From assembly GCA_039654915.1 (NCBI GenBank), contig CM077597.1, positions 90,026,001-90,090,000 of the forward strand: a DNA stretch of 64,000 nt, read 5' to 3'. Position 1 is the first letter of the stretch. Each line of letters opens with the position of its first letter. Positions 1 to 13,185 of this stretch are shown in pieces. The notes under the pieces were generated by a model, which saw nothing but the letters and a program-made list of their open reading frames with translations, ran no database searches and was not told the DNA's origin. The DNA comes from Aquilaria yunnanensis (lineage: Eukaryota; Streptophyta; Magnoliopsida; Malvales; Thymelaeaceae). The position numbers and the translations under genes were made by a program.

Positions 1-1527
1 TCATTCGTAAACCGATGATCGGGCTTTCAATCATCTACAAATCTTCAAGTCATGGTCCAACTTAATTGGAGATAGATAATAGGTTATATTTAGGTTATAA
101 CAAAACAACCTCCACAATTCACGGGCTTGGCGACCTTTTACAAGAAAATACATATCTAGAGCTGTAGATATTGGAATTGAATGACTCCAAAGCCGTATGA
201 AAACCAACTCTTAGATCTTCCACTCATTTGCATATGTCAAGATAATTCAAGCATTTCCAAGGCTGAAATTAGGTCATAAGTGAGGCCATCTGTTTTATTG
301 TAAGTTCCGGTAGAAAAATCATAACTCGAGTTGTAGTTATTAATTTTGAATAATCAATATATGGTTTTAAAACTAAGAGATAGATCTAAAAATCTTCCCT
401 TTTTTAGAAGAACCGAATCTGCATGAATGAAGGTCAAATTTTTGGAAGAAGTTGGAGCCTCCTGTGTTGATTATTTACCACCTATCTCATCCACCTGAAG
501 ACTCTATAACTAAAGTCTTGCAAAAGCATGGAAAAAATCTAGTTTTTGGAGAGTTAGAGTTTTTTGTATTAAAACCAACTCTATTTTTTCTTTCATTTTA
601 TTCTTACCTTTCTACAAACTTTTAATTTGGAGCTCTCTAAACTACAAGGAAATTAGTTTCTCAACTGCCATATCTGGTCCACTTCTTCCATGCTAGTTAT
701 TGTTTTGATTTCCCTTCATTGCTCTCCTAAACAATCAAAGAATGCCCCCAACTGGAAACTAGCTTCATTACTGAACTAGTCCATTGTGTTTAAGCAGAAA
801 CAGAAGTATTCTCCTGATCCCTAAGATTTTCTCTTAATGAATCTTTGTACCAAAACTTGTTGTTAACCCCATTTGGGAATAGCTTTTAGGATTAACATTA
901 AAGTTTTAGATAATTTATTAATAGAAAAGATTAAAACGCTAAAGTTAAAAGCCAAAAGGTATTCTTAAATAATTTTTTCAAAACTCTAACACTAATTGCT
1001 AACATGGATACCAAATAGAACCATAACCTGGTGTGGCTGAGTACATTCTCAACTTCAGTAAACATTACAAGTTTGGCATCAATTTCGATACCATTGTTCT
1101 CATGAGAAAACTACAAGCTTTGGTTACAAGAATGAAAACTTATTTGATAGGACAAGGCTCAAGGGAAGTTGTTAGAAACTTATTCCAATGATTTCATTTA
1201 AAACACTCCTATTTTAACCACCATATCATATGACCGGTCAGAGTTCAATTCCTAATTTGTGTAAGAGATTTTTTCTCTTTACGGCTAGTGGATAGGTTTA
1301 GATTGGGTGAGATAGGGTAAACAAAATTGTAGAATATCTCTTACATCCTTGAGTACCCAAAAACTGAAAAAAGAAAAATAAAATAAAATAAAACAAAGCA
1401 AAAAAATTACATGCCATTTAAATGGAATTTGAAGTCGGAATTTACTGATTTTAAATTCTAGTTTTAAATGCTAGGGAATTCTTAAGTTCTTACTCAAAAC
1501 ATATCCAAACAATAAATTTTGATTTTA
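1..1527. other. Intergenic DNA, no gene seen
   Basis: AT-rich sequence without a convincing open frame. Around 150-380 there are phrases (a 'tagaaaaatcataactcgag'-like stretch) that resemble decayed plant LTR sequence and echo a similar stretch near 7100-7200, but no element ends could be defined. The last 27 bases before the hAT insertion match 16172-16198, marking the edge of the RPL10 segmental duplication. Confidence 0.5.
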
Positions 1528-1539
1528 GAAATTGATAGG

Positions 1540-1835
1540 GATGGTAATTGGGTAGGTCAGGTCAGGTTTTGGTCAGGTCATTCAAGTTCGGGTTTAGTTG
1601 GGTTAGCGTGAATTCGGATCCAGGTCAGGTTTAGATCAGGTCATTTGGGTTCGGATCAATTTCAAGTTAAGTTGATTTTCATGTTTGGGTTGGGTTGGGT
1701 CGAGTTTATTTGGGTTTGGGTTCACTACAGGTCGGGTCAATTTCAGTCTCGAATAACTTCAGGTCATGTTTCAGGTCAAATTGTGGTCAACCTTTATGTT
1801 TGCTCGGGTTACTGGAGTGTAGGCCAAAATGATTG
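1540..1835. repeat. GGTCAGGT/GGGTTCGGGT subterminal repeats, left end of hAT
   Basis: Degenerate short repeats built from GGGT, GGTCAGGT and GTTCGGGT. A mirror field lies at about 3775-4005 near the right end. Such GGGTC-rich subterminal fields are common in plant hAT-type elements and are presumed transposase-binding regions; that role is inference. Confidence 0.7.
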
Positions 1836-2031
1836 AATCGATTAACTTTTTTTTTTTCCAATTTTTGTTAAAATTTAAATCAAAGAATTTAATTTTTTGT
1901 GTGATTTAATTTAAATTAATTTTTCATTTTTAGTATATTTAATTAAAATATTCATAAAAATCTTCTTCATTAAAGTTTAGTATATATTTAGGCAATTTAA
2001 CATTGTTAGTAATACTTGACTGTTTTTCCAA

Positions 2032-2999
2032 GGCCAAAATGCGCATATAGTCCATTAACTTTGCCAACTCTAATACGTTAGTCCTTTAACTTTGACTCAG
2101 TACATGTCAGTCCCTCAACTTTGAAAAAGTTAGTGAGTTAGTCCAAAATGGATGGCAGATTAGACGGTGTTAAATTTTTTGCTGATGTGGCATGGGGCAT
2201 CTATTGCATCTCTGTTTTCCTTTTACCCCTCTTTCAACACCGTCACCGTCTCTCTTCCCCTTGCCACGATCTGCCCGTAATCTCCATCAAATCCACCCCA
2301 TCTCCGTGCATCCGGCCCCATCTCCGTTGAATCCAGCCCCATCTTCGTGAATTCGGCCCCATCTTCAACGAATCCAGCCCCATCACTGTGGAATCCGGCC
2401 CCTCATCGAAATTGGAGCGATGTCGCCATTCCACTTCTAACAGCTTGGTGAGATGAGGAGTGTGAGAAAGACGGCAAGCATTGGGTGAGATGACGGCCAG
2501 GCGAGCAAAGAGAGCGAGGAAATGGTGAGCATAGGGTGAGACGATAGCCGGGGGGACAAGGACTGCAGATGAGGGCGGCGAATGAGGCGGCATTGGGAAG
2601 GTGGGCAGACGAGGAGGGATGAGGGAAGTAGGCGGGCGACGAGGGCTGAGAGAGGACAAAAAGAGATGAGAGATGAAAAATGAGGGATGGGGGGGCAGAT
2701 CAGGAGGGATGGGGGAAGTAGGAGGGCGACGATGGAGGAGAGAGGGCGAGGAGAAAGGAGAGATGAAAGATGAGGGATGAGGGTGAGAAGAGATGACATA
2801 GCAATGAGGATGGCGTTAGTCACGGGTTGAACATTTGACGCTTTCTGTTACACCTAAGACCAATTTGTTTAGTTTAGCCAAGGTGAAGGACTAACACACT
2901 TAATGTGGAAAGTTAGAGGACTAACTCGCACCGAGTCAAACAAAAAAGATTAACTCGCTCGAGTTTGCCAAGTTAGAGGACCATGTGTGCATTTTGGCC
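2032..2999. mobile_element. Non-autonomous Mutator-like element (968 bp), nested in the hAT
   Basis: The left end begins GGCCAAAATGCGCATATAGTC and the right end, read inversely, GGCCAAAATGCACACATGGTC, with similarity extending over about 35 bp and further subterminal copies of a GTTAGTCCTTTAACTTTG-type motif. Flanks are tttttccaa (2023-2031) and tttttctaa (3000-3008), a 9-bp duplication with one mismatch, the hallmark size of Mutator-like elements. The interior 2240-2800 is GC-rich, low-complexity sequence that is open by chance on the minus strand; no MURA transposase is present. Confidence 0.85.
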
Positions 3000-3389
3000 T
3001 TTTTCTAAACCCATACCCTTCAAATATCGCTATATAAGCCATTTAGATCCTCACCTAACAATCACCCAGACATACACTATGACAATTTTGCTATGCTTAT
3101 GTTTCGATGAATTTTCTTTGAAATTACTACGAAATGCAAATCAAGTTCACTATTAAAATTTAAAAAATTTTGGGTGAAAGTGCAAGGATTTAAATAATTC
3201 AGGGACCCATGTTGTAATTATTAGAGGTAACTAAAATGAAATTTTTTTAAATTTAGATACCTTATTGCACTATACCTAAAAGTTTAGGAATGAATGTTAC
3301 AATTTCATCAATTGCCTGTTAAGATCATTAAATTTACTAAATATAAAAATTACTTCTTTTGAAAATATTCAAATATAAAACTTGTTAAA

Positions 3390-3722
3390 TATGGAAGTTT
3401 CTTCCCCAAATATAATACTTGCAAGTTGCAATATATAGAAGTTCTTAAACAATGAAAGTTAATAAATATAGAAATCCCTTTTCAAAATATGAGAATTACT
3501 AAATATAAATGTCTGGAAAAAAAAAAGAACTATTAAATATGGAAGTTCCTTATTCAAATATGAGACTTGCTAAATATGGAAGTACCAAAAAATGGAAGTT
3601 ACTAATTACGGAAGTTACCAATCCTAAATATGGGACATACTAAATATGAAAGTCTCAAAAAATGAAAGTTACTAAACATGGAAACTTCCATATTTAGGAT
3701 TTACTAAATATGGAAGATAATG
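3390..3722. repeat. Degenerate 'actaaatatggaagt' repeat field
   Basis: About a dozen diverged copies of a 15-25 bp unit of the type ACTAAATATGGAAGT occur in both full and shortened forms inside the hAT element, right of the nested MULE. No function can be assigned. Confidence 0.6.
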
Positions 3723-4022
3723 AGAGAAGAAAGTTAAGGTTTAGGGTGAGGGTTAAAATTGGATCTTGTCATTTTTAGTTATCGAATCATCTCGGGTTCG
3801 AGTAAGGTTAGTCTCGGGTTCAGGTCAATGCAGGCTCGGGTCATTTGGATTCGTGTTTTTCTCAGGTTTCCTTTTAATCGGGTTCAAATTCAGGTTGGGT
3901 TGGGTACAGTTTGATTCAGGTCGTTGACTTTTTCAATTAAATTGGATCAGGTCCGGTTTGGGTTCAAATGGGTTAAGCCAGGTCATCGGGTCAATTCAGA
4001 TTTTGCCATTCCTAGAAATTGA

Positions 4023-4320
4023 AACTACCAGTTTAAAATGACAGTCCACTTAAAATTCTTTTATTCAAACACAACGTTAAATATAATTGCTTTGCTCTGG
4101 CATTTTATAGTCCCATGAAGTGTTTAAACAGAATTTTTAGTGAAAACCAAAATAATAATCTTCACTAGATACATCCGCTACAAGATTCCAAGAAACATTG
4201 AAGCATGTAACATTTTAAGTTCTCACGAATAAACTAACAATTTCAGCCGTCAAAGGGACATAAGATGTGCTTTCTCAATCTTTCAAAATGTCAACGATCA
4301 TCAAAGGGATATAAGATAAG
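4023..4320 (-). pseudogene. Decayed extra copy of RPL10 3' flank
   Basis: This stretch resembles the 3'-flanking sequence found again at 16200-16470 (shared phrases such as 'gattccaagaa.attgaa.cat' and 'caatctttcaaa') and, more weakly, the immediately following 3' flank of the intact RPL10 gene at 4440-4620. It carries no coding exon. It suggests that the duplicated unit already held two RPL10-type tails in tandem before the 4-6.7 kb / 16-20 kb duplication. Confidence 0.5.
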
Positions 4321-4717
4321 CATAGTTTCGTGCGAAATTTATATTGAATTTTAAGTAATTTCGTTTCACTGAGTCTGTGCGCTTGCTGAGGCTCCTCCAT
4401 CCTAAAACTATACATATAACCCTATGAAGATTACTGCTTTCGCATTTCATAATTCCATAATTCAATGACATTGTATCTTCTGAACTACAATCACTGAATT
4501 TCATACCTTTAGTGAATAACAATAATATCGTCCAAGCATATTTGCAAAGAGATTCCAAGAAGATTGAAGCATGTCCATTAAAAGCTCTCAAGAACAAAAT
4601 AACAATACGATAAGTTCCTTTCCAAAATGCAAATGTTCAGTCATAGAAGTAAAAGCAAATGTACTCATAGCACCAACAACAGTTTTCTAGAGAACGCACT
4701 CGGCCACCCAACAAATC

Positions 4718-5919
<1,202 letters not shown>

Positions 5920-6110
5920 GGCGATGCTGCTACTGAAGCTGGCTGCCGCCGAATCGAACGAGAGAAAATGATGGCGGGGGAATACTGAGAATTGGACATC
6001 AAATAAAACCCTACTTATAAGCTAGAGCGGATGCACTCGCACCGTCCTACTGGGCCTGCTCGCGTCCGTTCATGTTTAACGGCCCAACTCTTTGTCCAGG
6101 CCCAGACGCA
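5920..6110 (-). promoter_or_regulatory. RPL10 promoter with telo-box and site II motifs
   Basis: Upstream of the minus-strand start there is an AAACCCTA telo-box (6006-6013), a TATAA-like CTTATAAG (6014-6021) and three TGGGCC/GGCCCA site II-type elements (6051, 6081, 6099). Telo-box plus site II is the known promoter architecture of plant ribosomal-protein genes. The motifs are visible; their use here is inferred from the family. Confidence 0.75.
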
Positions 6111-6670
6111 TGATGCTTGTCATAAGACTGTTCGGGTCCAACTAGCATAAAGGGAAATCTAAACATGACAGTTATCGCAGACCGTCGATCAGCCTATGCA
6201 TCTCTTTTGATCCACATTAGCCCTCTGTCAATTGATGGTCTGCAATGACTTATGGGCATCACTGACCATGATACCGAAGTCCTAACATGAAGTGTCCAAA
6301 AAATGAGAGTGATGAGTGGAAGAAAGAGCACCAATGCACCATCTTTAAAGTTTTAAGGAAAAAATTATTGTGAAAATGAAAGTGAAAGTGATAGTTGAGA
6401 GTGGCAATTAAAATTACAATTTAAAATAGATGAATTATATCATCTTAACTTATGGCCCCATGACAGAAAAAAGAAATAAAAAGGACATGATTGTTGTTTC
6501 TAGCATAAAATACTAGGTTAAATTATAAAGTCACTAGCCACAGTAACTGTGGGCCTAAGAGCTGTGGACAAGGCAGTTGCATTAGTCACAACTGTGACCA
6601 GTTAAATACTATAGCTATTGAAATTGGCTCGACAACAGAGAAGTCACAAACAATAGAGTTTTATTTAGAT
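6111..6670. other. Distal 5' flank of RPL10, part of the duplicated segment
   Basis: No gene. The end of this stretch (about 6585-6665, 'cacaactgtgacc...ttaaata.tata') reappears at 19930-20015, so the segmental duplication extends at least this far upstream of RPL10. Confidence 0.55.
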
Positions 6671-9600
6671 GTGCAAGACAATGCGTAAAAAGCCAACTAG
6701 AAGAGTTTCATCTAGTAAGTCAACGTAATGAACTCTTTTGACTTTGGTTAGTTTTTCAAATTTTGCCTTGTTAATCAAATGAAAGCAGGTGAGGAAGCTC
6801 TGATTACCTACATATGTGTCACTCCATTATTGACGTGGAAGAAAAATTAAATTTAATTAAAAAATTTTAAGAATAATCAAATTTTTCAAATCAAATAATT
6901 CAGGAACTATCTTATAGGCTAATAAGCATACATCTATTATACTTATGTCTCTCATATTTAGTATATTTTAATGTGTTTTGAACATTCAACATCTCTTTTT
7001 AGTATATTTTATAGCTTAGAGTATATTTGAACTCAACTGATTGAAAGTGAATTTAATTTGTAATTTTATAAGTTTTAATTTAGTTGTGTTCTTTCAAGAT
7101 TTTGACAAATTGGTGATGTTCAAGTAGAAAAATCATATCTAGAGTTACAGAGATCAAAATTGAGTAATTCTTGATTCATTGAAAAACTAACATCTGGAGC
7201 TATAAATTATATGCAGATAATAAAACCTAATTCGCACGTTAAGGGGATGAAATTTAGCTTCAAAGTCGTGATTTGCACATTATCCTTGATTTGTAAGTAA
7301 TTGTGATATTTTGGACATAGCTTTGGCTGTAGATATCTGTTTTATGTGATTCATGTGTCGTTTCGAAGCTAAGAAAGAGCTCTACAATTTTCATGCTTTA
7401 AGTTCTAAGAAATAATTTTTGCATCAAGGTCAAATTTCAGCTTGAAGTTGCTGCTAATGTCTTGAAATATTTCTTGGTTCACAACTTTGAAACCTTCTAG
7501 TTAGTTTGAATATTTTTATTTGTGTAGGGTGCTTTTTGTAAAAATATAGAAAGTTTAGGGAGAGTTTATGAATTCAGCACGCTAACATCAATGACAAGTC
7601 TAGCTTCTTTCTTTTTCGCTCCAAGTGTTTATTAACATAAACTTTTGGCTCTCTCTCTCTCACGGTTGGATGCCTCCTCCTCCTCTCTCCCTCTCTCTCT
7701 TTTTTGCAATTTTGGTTTTATTATTATTCTTTGTTTTTTTTTTTCAATCATGAGTAAGTAATTTTCTAGTTCAGTTCAAGGGGACAATTTTCATCGCCAA
7801 CACCGATTGTGCATATTGATTTTTCTTGTTAAAACTTTCTTTAAATTCAAGTATTTACTTCTTTATTGTTAAGATTTAAAGCAATTAAATTTCTTGTTCT
7901 CGCTTGTTGGTTTGGTTATGCGATTACAAATCTGCTTGATTTTCTTTTTAACCACTTAGGTGAAGAATTCGATTTAGAAGCAAATGAATTGACTGGAAAT
8001 TACTTTTATTTCTAGTTAGTTCATACGGATAAGTAAGACAGATTAAATTGTTTTAGCTTTTAGATTGTTGTCTGGAATAAACTTTTGTTCATTATTCTTA
8101 ATGCTGATTTTGAATTGACTAGAAATTATTTTTCAATATCTGGTTACTCGAAATTAAGAAAGTAATCTGAAACTTTTTCTGACTAATTTTACTATTGAAT
8201 TCTTTATATTCTTTTTAACTTTAAAGAGAGTCATATTTATTTGCTTGGATTGAAAAAATATTTTATTTCGATAATCAACTGCGTAACTGGAATAAATAAT
8301 CAACCCTAAACTGAGCATTTTTAGTATTGGTTAATTTCATTTTGATTCTACAGTTACTTTATTTTAGTATTCAATTCAAGAAAACCCCAAACCATTTATT
8401 TCAGTTTTCTGAGACAGAAATTTTTCAATTAAAAAATTTTCTTTGGAATTTAACCTAGTTTTCACTAATATATTACAAATTTATTTATTTTGAGTTGTCA
8501 ATAATATCATAATTATTTTCTGCGATTTCAACGACTGACCATAGACTAAGTTGAAGGAATTTCTCCTATATAGATTAGAGAGAGAGGCCAACGAGATGAG
8601 TCAACAATTAGCTCGTTGATTACTGGTTTAGGTTGAACCAAGCAGGACAAAAACTAGCAGCAGCAAGGTCGAAGAAACTCAAAGGAATTAGTGGATGGAG
8701 AGGTCACGCTACTTGGGATTTATTTGGATATAGTCATTAAAGGGCGGGGAGGGGAAGAGAACATGGTCTCCCTTATCAAGACAAAGTTATGAAAGGGAAG
8801 ATGAACATATATCTTTCTTTGTTTGGATGCGCTCATTAAAGAAGGAAGGGAAGAAAATTTTCCATTATTACAATTTTACCTTATTTGAGCTGAATTTTCT
8901 CCTTCTTTTACAATAGTGTGATTAATTGCATATAGTAGCAAAGTTTGTCTACATGAAACCAATCATGTGTGTTGATTTGAAGAAGATATCTGTAGAATGA
9001 AAAGAAAGGTACAAAAATTTTAATGTCATTTCAGCTGGCTTTAATCTAACTTAAGTTTGAGCCTTTTGTTACCTTTTTTATAGTTAGTCTCATGCAAATC
9101 TAACTTCACCTTGGTTTTAGCCAAAATCACAAATTTGTCATCCTACCTAACTTAGCATCTCTTATCCTTACACGTGCCCAGCTCAGCCATTGCCCAAACA
9201 TCTTGCTTTGTGCTTGTATACCATTTACCATCATGACTTTCGATTTGCTTAGTGAATCACATACTTCTGTGGAACTTTAGTTACAAATTCTCAATATAGG
9301 CAGTGTCAAGCTAAGTGTTTTTTGCCCTATTACTTAAGCAATTAGAAACCACTGCACATACATGTAAAATATATATGAAATACATACGCCCATAATTGGG
9401 ACAAAAAAAAATTATCCATTCATTTTCCTCTTGTATTTTTACATGCAATCCTTGAAGGCAACCTAAAAAACCGCAACAACGCACAATGTATAAAACAATT
9501 GTAGGGTGTCAGGTGAAGTAACAACAATATTTAGTTTTTGTCATATAAAATCCTGGTTGGATGTATTACAAAAATTCTTCCAGCCCAGTCCAATTCCAAC

Positions 9601-9950
9601 AACAGACAAAGAAAGCAAGAGTACACAAAGATGAACCAAAACAATAAACATCAACTGATGATTGGAAAAAAAAAAGCTACATAACTAGCTTTCTCTACGA
9701 ACTAATGATGTGTGCAGAGTGAATTCGGTGTATTGCATTTTAAAAGGAGTAATATTGTTCAAGGAACATAAACAAACGAACCTTAATCAATCAATCCATC
9801 TTATTTCACTCACAAATGATTCCACATCTTCATTCCATTTTTGAGGCAACTTGCGCCACTTCCTATAAAAACCTAATTCTTTCCTTTTTTGTCCAACATT
9901 TTTCAATCTACCCATGCCTTTTTTCTCACATATCGTCCCATTTGTAATAA
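6671..9950. other. Intergenic; probable decayed LTR at about 6.8-8.6 kb
   Basis: No open coding region is supported. Between about 7080 and 8590 the sequence has the look of a worn gypsy LTR: a 'tcatatctagagttacagagatc' phrase, CT-rich leader-like tracts at 7650-7705, then T-rich sequence ending near a 'tgcgatttcaacgac' phrase. Termini and target duplications could not be found. At 8700-8870 two 'ttggat..(a/c)tcattaaag' phrases repeat directly. Nothing is recognised from 8870 to 9950. Confidence 0.35.
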
Positions 9951-10143
9951 GCATAAATGTTAGCATGAAGAGCTACACCTTTCTTGGGACTAGAAAGAGC
10001 ATAATTCAGATCCTTGTCACGGATGAAAACATATATGCAAAGTGCTCTTTCACACATTATGTCAAGTACTTTACGAGCAAATAGGAAGTCAATTTGTCTA
10101 TGTCAAGTAGATACATTATTGACAACTTATAAATTACAGAACA

Positions 10144-12510
10144 CTAGCCTAACCCATTAGAGCAGTGAACCAGACATGACTGAAGCCAAGAAATAGAAGA
10201 AACATACAAAACACAAAAGAGACATATAGACATGACGCCATCTGCGACAATCTCCTTCTTCAATGCCTTCGTCTTCTTCTTCTTTGGCTCCTTCTTTAAA
10301 TACTCGACCTCGACCTTAGTCGCTTGCTCGGCCTTCTCCTTAGCGACCACTAGGTCGTCAAGCTCCTTCTCCAAATTGGCAATCTCCTTTTTCAATGCCT
10401 TCGTCTTCTTCTTTTTTGGCTCCTTCTTTAAAGACTCGACCTCGGCCTGGAGCGCGGCCTTCTCAGCAAGCACCTTCGCTAGGAGAGCCTCGAACTCTGA
10501 CTTCTCTTTTTGGTATGCTTCGCTTGCCGAAAGTCAGCTCCGCCACCTTGGAACCAAGGTCAGAAATCTTCTGGGATGAGTCCTTCAAGATTTCCTCTTT
10601 CTCCTTCGTTAACTCTTCCCGAACGGTAGCAACCTCCTTTTCTGCAGCTCGGGTCATCTCCGCGTTCTTGGCAACCAGGTTAGTGCACATGACCTGGGTT
10701 TTCTCTATGCAGTCCATAGCCCAAGCTCGGAAAGCTACTTGCTTCGCTACCCGAACCCTGAGGAAACTAGTATACCCCAGTAGCTGCAAAGGAGTAAAAA
10801 CAAAGTCAGAAAGGCAAAAAATGGGCCAAATACTTAGAAAAAATTAGAAAGGAAAGGTAAAGGCCTGAGACATACCTGGGCAGTGTGCTCGGAAACTTTA
10901 GCAGCAAGGGACTCATCGTCCGGGCATGCCTCGAAAATGGACTTAAAGGAGGCCTCGGTAAGGATCCCCCTCAAAATTTGATTGGCCATTAGAGGGCAGT
11001 CACCGGAGTACATGTCCATGTCCTCCGTAAAGGACCAAAAATGCTCCACCGGGATTTTCCCTTTCAGAATATGTGAATCCTGAAGGGCCTGTTTCCGGGC
11101 GTGCTCGGCTACCCATGCCGAAGGTGGTATCTCCTCTGTACAGCAAAAACAAGAAAACTGATCAGCACAAGTAATCCTCAAAAGTTCAAAAAAAGGCACC
11201 TGAAAAAACCAACCTGAAGGCACCTCGACAATATCGTCGTCGGAGTCCTAAGCCCCCTCGGCGGAAATCTTTTTTCCTTTGCTCTTACAGCGCTCCTCAA
11301 GCTCCGCGGTAGAAGGGACTGCCGCCGAGGCATCCAGGAGAGTCGCCGAGGAAGTAGGACTCCGGGAAAGAACCTCGGCCTGTTGGGCGGCGTGAACTTC
11401 AGGCTCCTCGCGCACCTCCTCGAGAATTTTCGGAAGAGGAGGAGGCATGTCCTTCTTCTCCCGTTTGACCAAGGATGGCCCGCTAGCAGTAGAGGCGGCC
11501 TTCTTTGTCTACTCCCCCTTCTCGGCTTGACCAAGAAAGAGGGACTTGTAATAAGCAGCGGAATCCTCGGCCATCTCTGAAACAAAAGGAAAACATCAGT
11601 GTGAGTCTAAGGCGTGCCTTTAACAAAAAGAACTTTGGAGAAAGTTACGCTCACAAAAGGTCTCCTAAATGACCTCCTCCTGAAGGAGTTTTACCAGCTA
11701 GGAATCCTTCCCTTCGATAGCAGGAGCTGGCATCTCGAGGTCCGTCTCGTGCTCCTTCACCACCCCTAGCTCCTGAAGGACCTCTTCAGTCATTAGCCTC
11801 CACATGATGGGGAAGGGGTAGAGGGAACGCGAAGGGACCTCGGAATCCCAGTCAGAAACAGCCTGGATCCGTCTGTCAAAGTCCGCAAATCTGGCCGCCA
11901 ACTCAGGAGTCAGCAGCCTCTTCGGGTCTACGACATCAGTCTTTAGCTTTCCCTGCGCCCACTTAGTCGGAACGTACGACCAGGCCTCCTCCATCTTCAG
12001 AAAGAAAAATTTTCTTTGCCACCCTTGCCAGCTGTCCTTGGTAGCGAAGGTGAACATGAACTTTTTGCTCTCTGATCCCCGAGGTAGTATAAAGTAAAAA
12101 CCACCCTTCAGTACCGAATAAAGCTTGTAGTACTGCATAAAAAGGACAAAGTGGGGTTCTATTTTGAAAACGCCGCACATACAAAGGAAGGCGTTGAAGT
12201 AGCAGTACGTGTTCGGGGGAAGTTGATTTACGGCAATGCTATGAAATTGGCAGAAGTCGCAAATCACCTTCGAAGGAGGATACCGAAGTCCGGCCTTCAG
12301 TTGGGCATGAAAAACGGTAACCTCGTCCTCGGCGTTCATAAAGCAGAGTGTTTGGGGGCCAGGAAGTCTGGTGGTGGCATAAGAAGGAAGAAAAAAAATT
12401 TTTGTCCACTTCTCCAATTTTTCTGAAGTAGATCAGCAAGGGTGCTGAGTAAGGGGTTGCCAGCTCTCGGGCACGGGGGAAGCAGGTGAAAGAAGAGTTG
12501 GTGAAGACAT
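10144..12510 (-). pseudogene. Decayed antisense extra ORF of a Tat-type gypsy element ('putative gypsy type transposon' family)
   Basis: A spliced minus-strand reading frame resembling the plant family PF04195. I read exons 11649-12510 (ATG at 12510, starting MSSPTLLSPA), 11214-11576, 10876-11135 and 10783 downward; introns are GT-AG and phases fit. Exon 1 has the conserved block PPSKVICDFCQFHSI followed by LPPNTYCYFNAFLCMCGVF. The last exon is a lysine/glutamate coiled coil with an internal duplication of the LKKEPKKKKTKALKKEI block. The frame is broken: in-frame TGA at 12433-12435, TAG at 11698, 11665, 11509 and 11248, frameshifts in a T-run near 12395 and near 10520. In Tat-lineage retrotransposons such ORFs lie antisense between pol and the 3' LTR, matching the LTR next to it. 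Function is unknown. Confidence 0.75.
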
Positions 12511-12754
12511 TTTCAAAGGAAAAAGGGACATTGGGGAAGAAAAAACAAGTTTGGAAAATCTTTAAAAAAAGCACAGAAAGGGAATCAAAACCCACTGAAC
12601 GTTTTGCCGAAATCTGGGTTTGAAGCCGCCGTCGTAAAAAAGTTGCCGGAAAAACACTCCGTCAAAAGCACCGCTGCAACAAACAAGAGAAAACACAAAA
12701 ATGGCTGAGAGCAGAAGGAAAGTAAAAGCAGAAGCAAAAGGAGACTATGACGGA

Positions 12755-12772
12755 GTAGGGTATATATAGGCC
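12755..12772 (-). promoter_or_regulatory. TATA box of the antisense ORF
   Basis: The minus strand reads CCTATATATACCC here, about 250 bp upstream of the ATG at 12510. It is the only strong TATA in the interval and fits independent antisense transcription of the extra ORF; use is inferred. Confidence 0.5.
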
Positions 12773-13173
12773 GAGGGGGGTTAGGCGAACCAACGCCATA
12801 AGTGCTCCCCGAAGGCGAACAGTCGCCATAACTGTCCCCCTATGCCTCAAAAGGCGTGTCTGCCATAATCGATGCAGCTCCCGTCAATGATAGCGTGCCA
12901 CGTGTCAGTCGGTGCGCCAAACGAAGAGCACGCCTTCTAACACCCTTAAATCCCGAGCTCTAAACTGACGTGACTAGTCACGGGACATGACGTGTCACAG
13001 ACCTACAGAAAATAAAGAAAGAAGTGGGTACCTCGAAGATGCCAAAAGGCAAGCTATGGTCAAACTGCCTGTGTCTTCGGACAAAAGGCGCATCTTCAGC
13101 ACAGGTATTACACCCGAGGGCCCGAAGGCCGCCCTCCGAAAGACGACAAGCCGAAGTTTCCACTTCGGCTTTC

Positions 13174-13185
13174 CGAGGGGGGGCT
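13174..13185 (+). other. Polypurine tract of the Tat-type element
   Basis: A GAGGGGGGG run lies immediately before the TG that opens the LTR, the expected site of plus-strand primer formation in reverse transcription. Confidence 0.65.

Larger units (their letters stand above)
1536..4014. mobile_element. Non-autonomous hAT-type DNA transposon (2479 bp)
   Basis: The termini are TAGGGATGGTAA at the left and the inverse TAGGAATGGCAA at the right, which resemble hAT-superfamily ends (Ac begins TAGGGATGAAA). The 8-bp sequence GAAATTGA directly flanks both ends (1528-1535 and 4015-4022), a perfect target-site duplication of the size hAT elements make. Subterminal regions are rich in a degenerate GGGTTCGGGTC/GGTCAGGT motif, in opposite orientations at the two ends. 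No transposase frame is visible, so the copy is non-autonomous. The paralogous segment at about 16172-16240 reads through without the element, a related empty site. The interior holds a nested MULE and an AT-rich repeat field. Confidence 0.85.

Noticed and set aside
2243..2823. Two overlapping minus-strand frames rich in Pro, Ser and Leu
   Set aside because: Low-complexity GC-rich interior of the MULE; no domain, no start context, overlapping frames.
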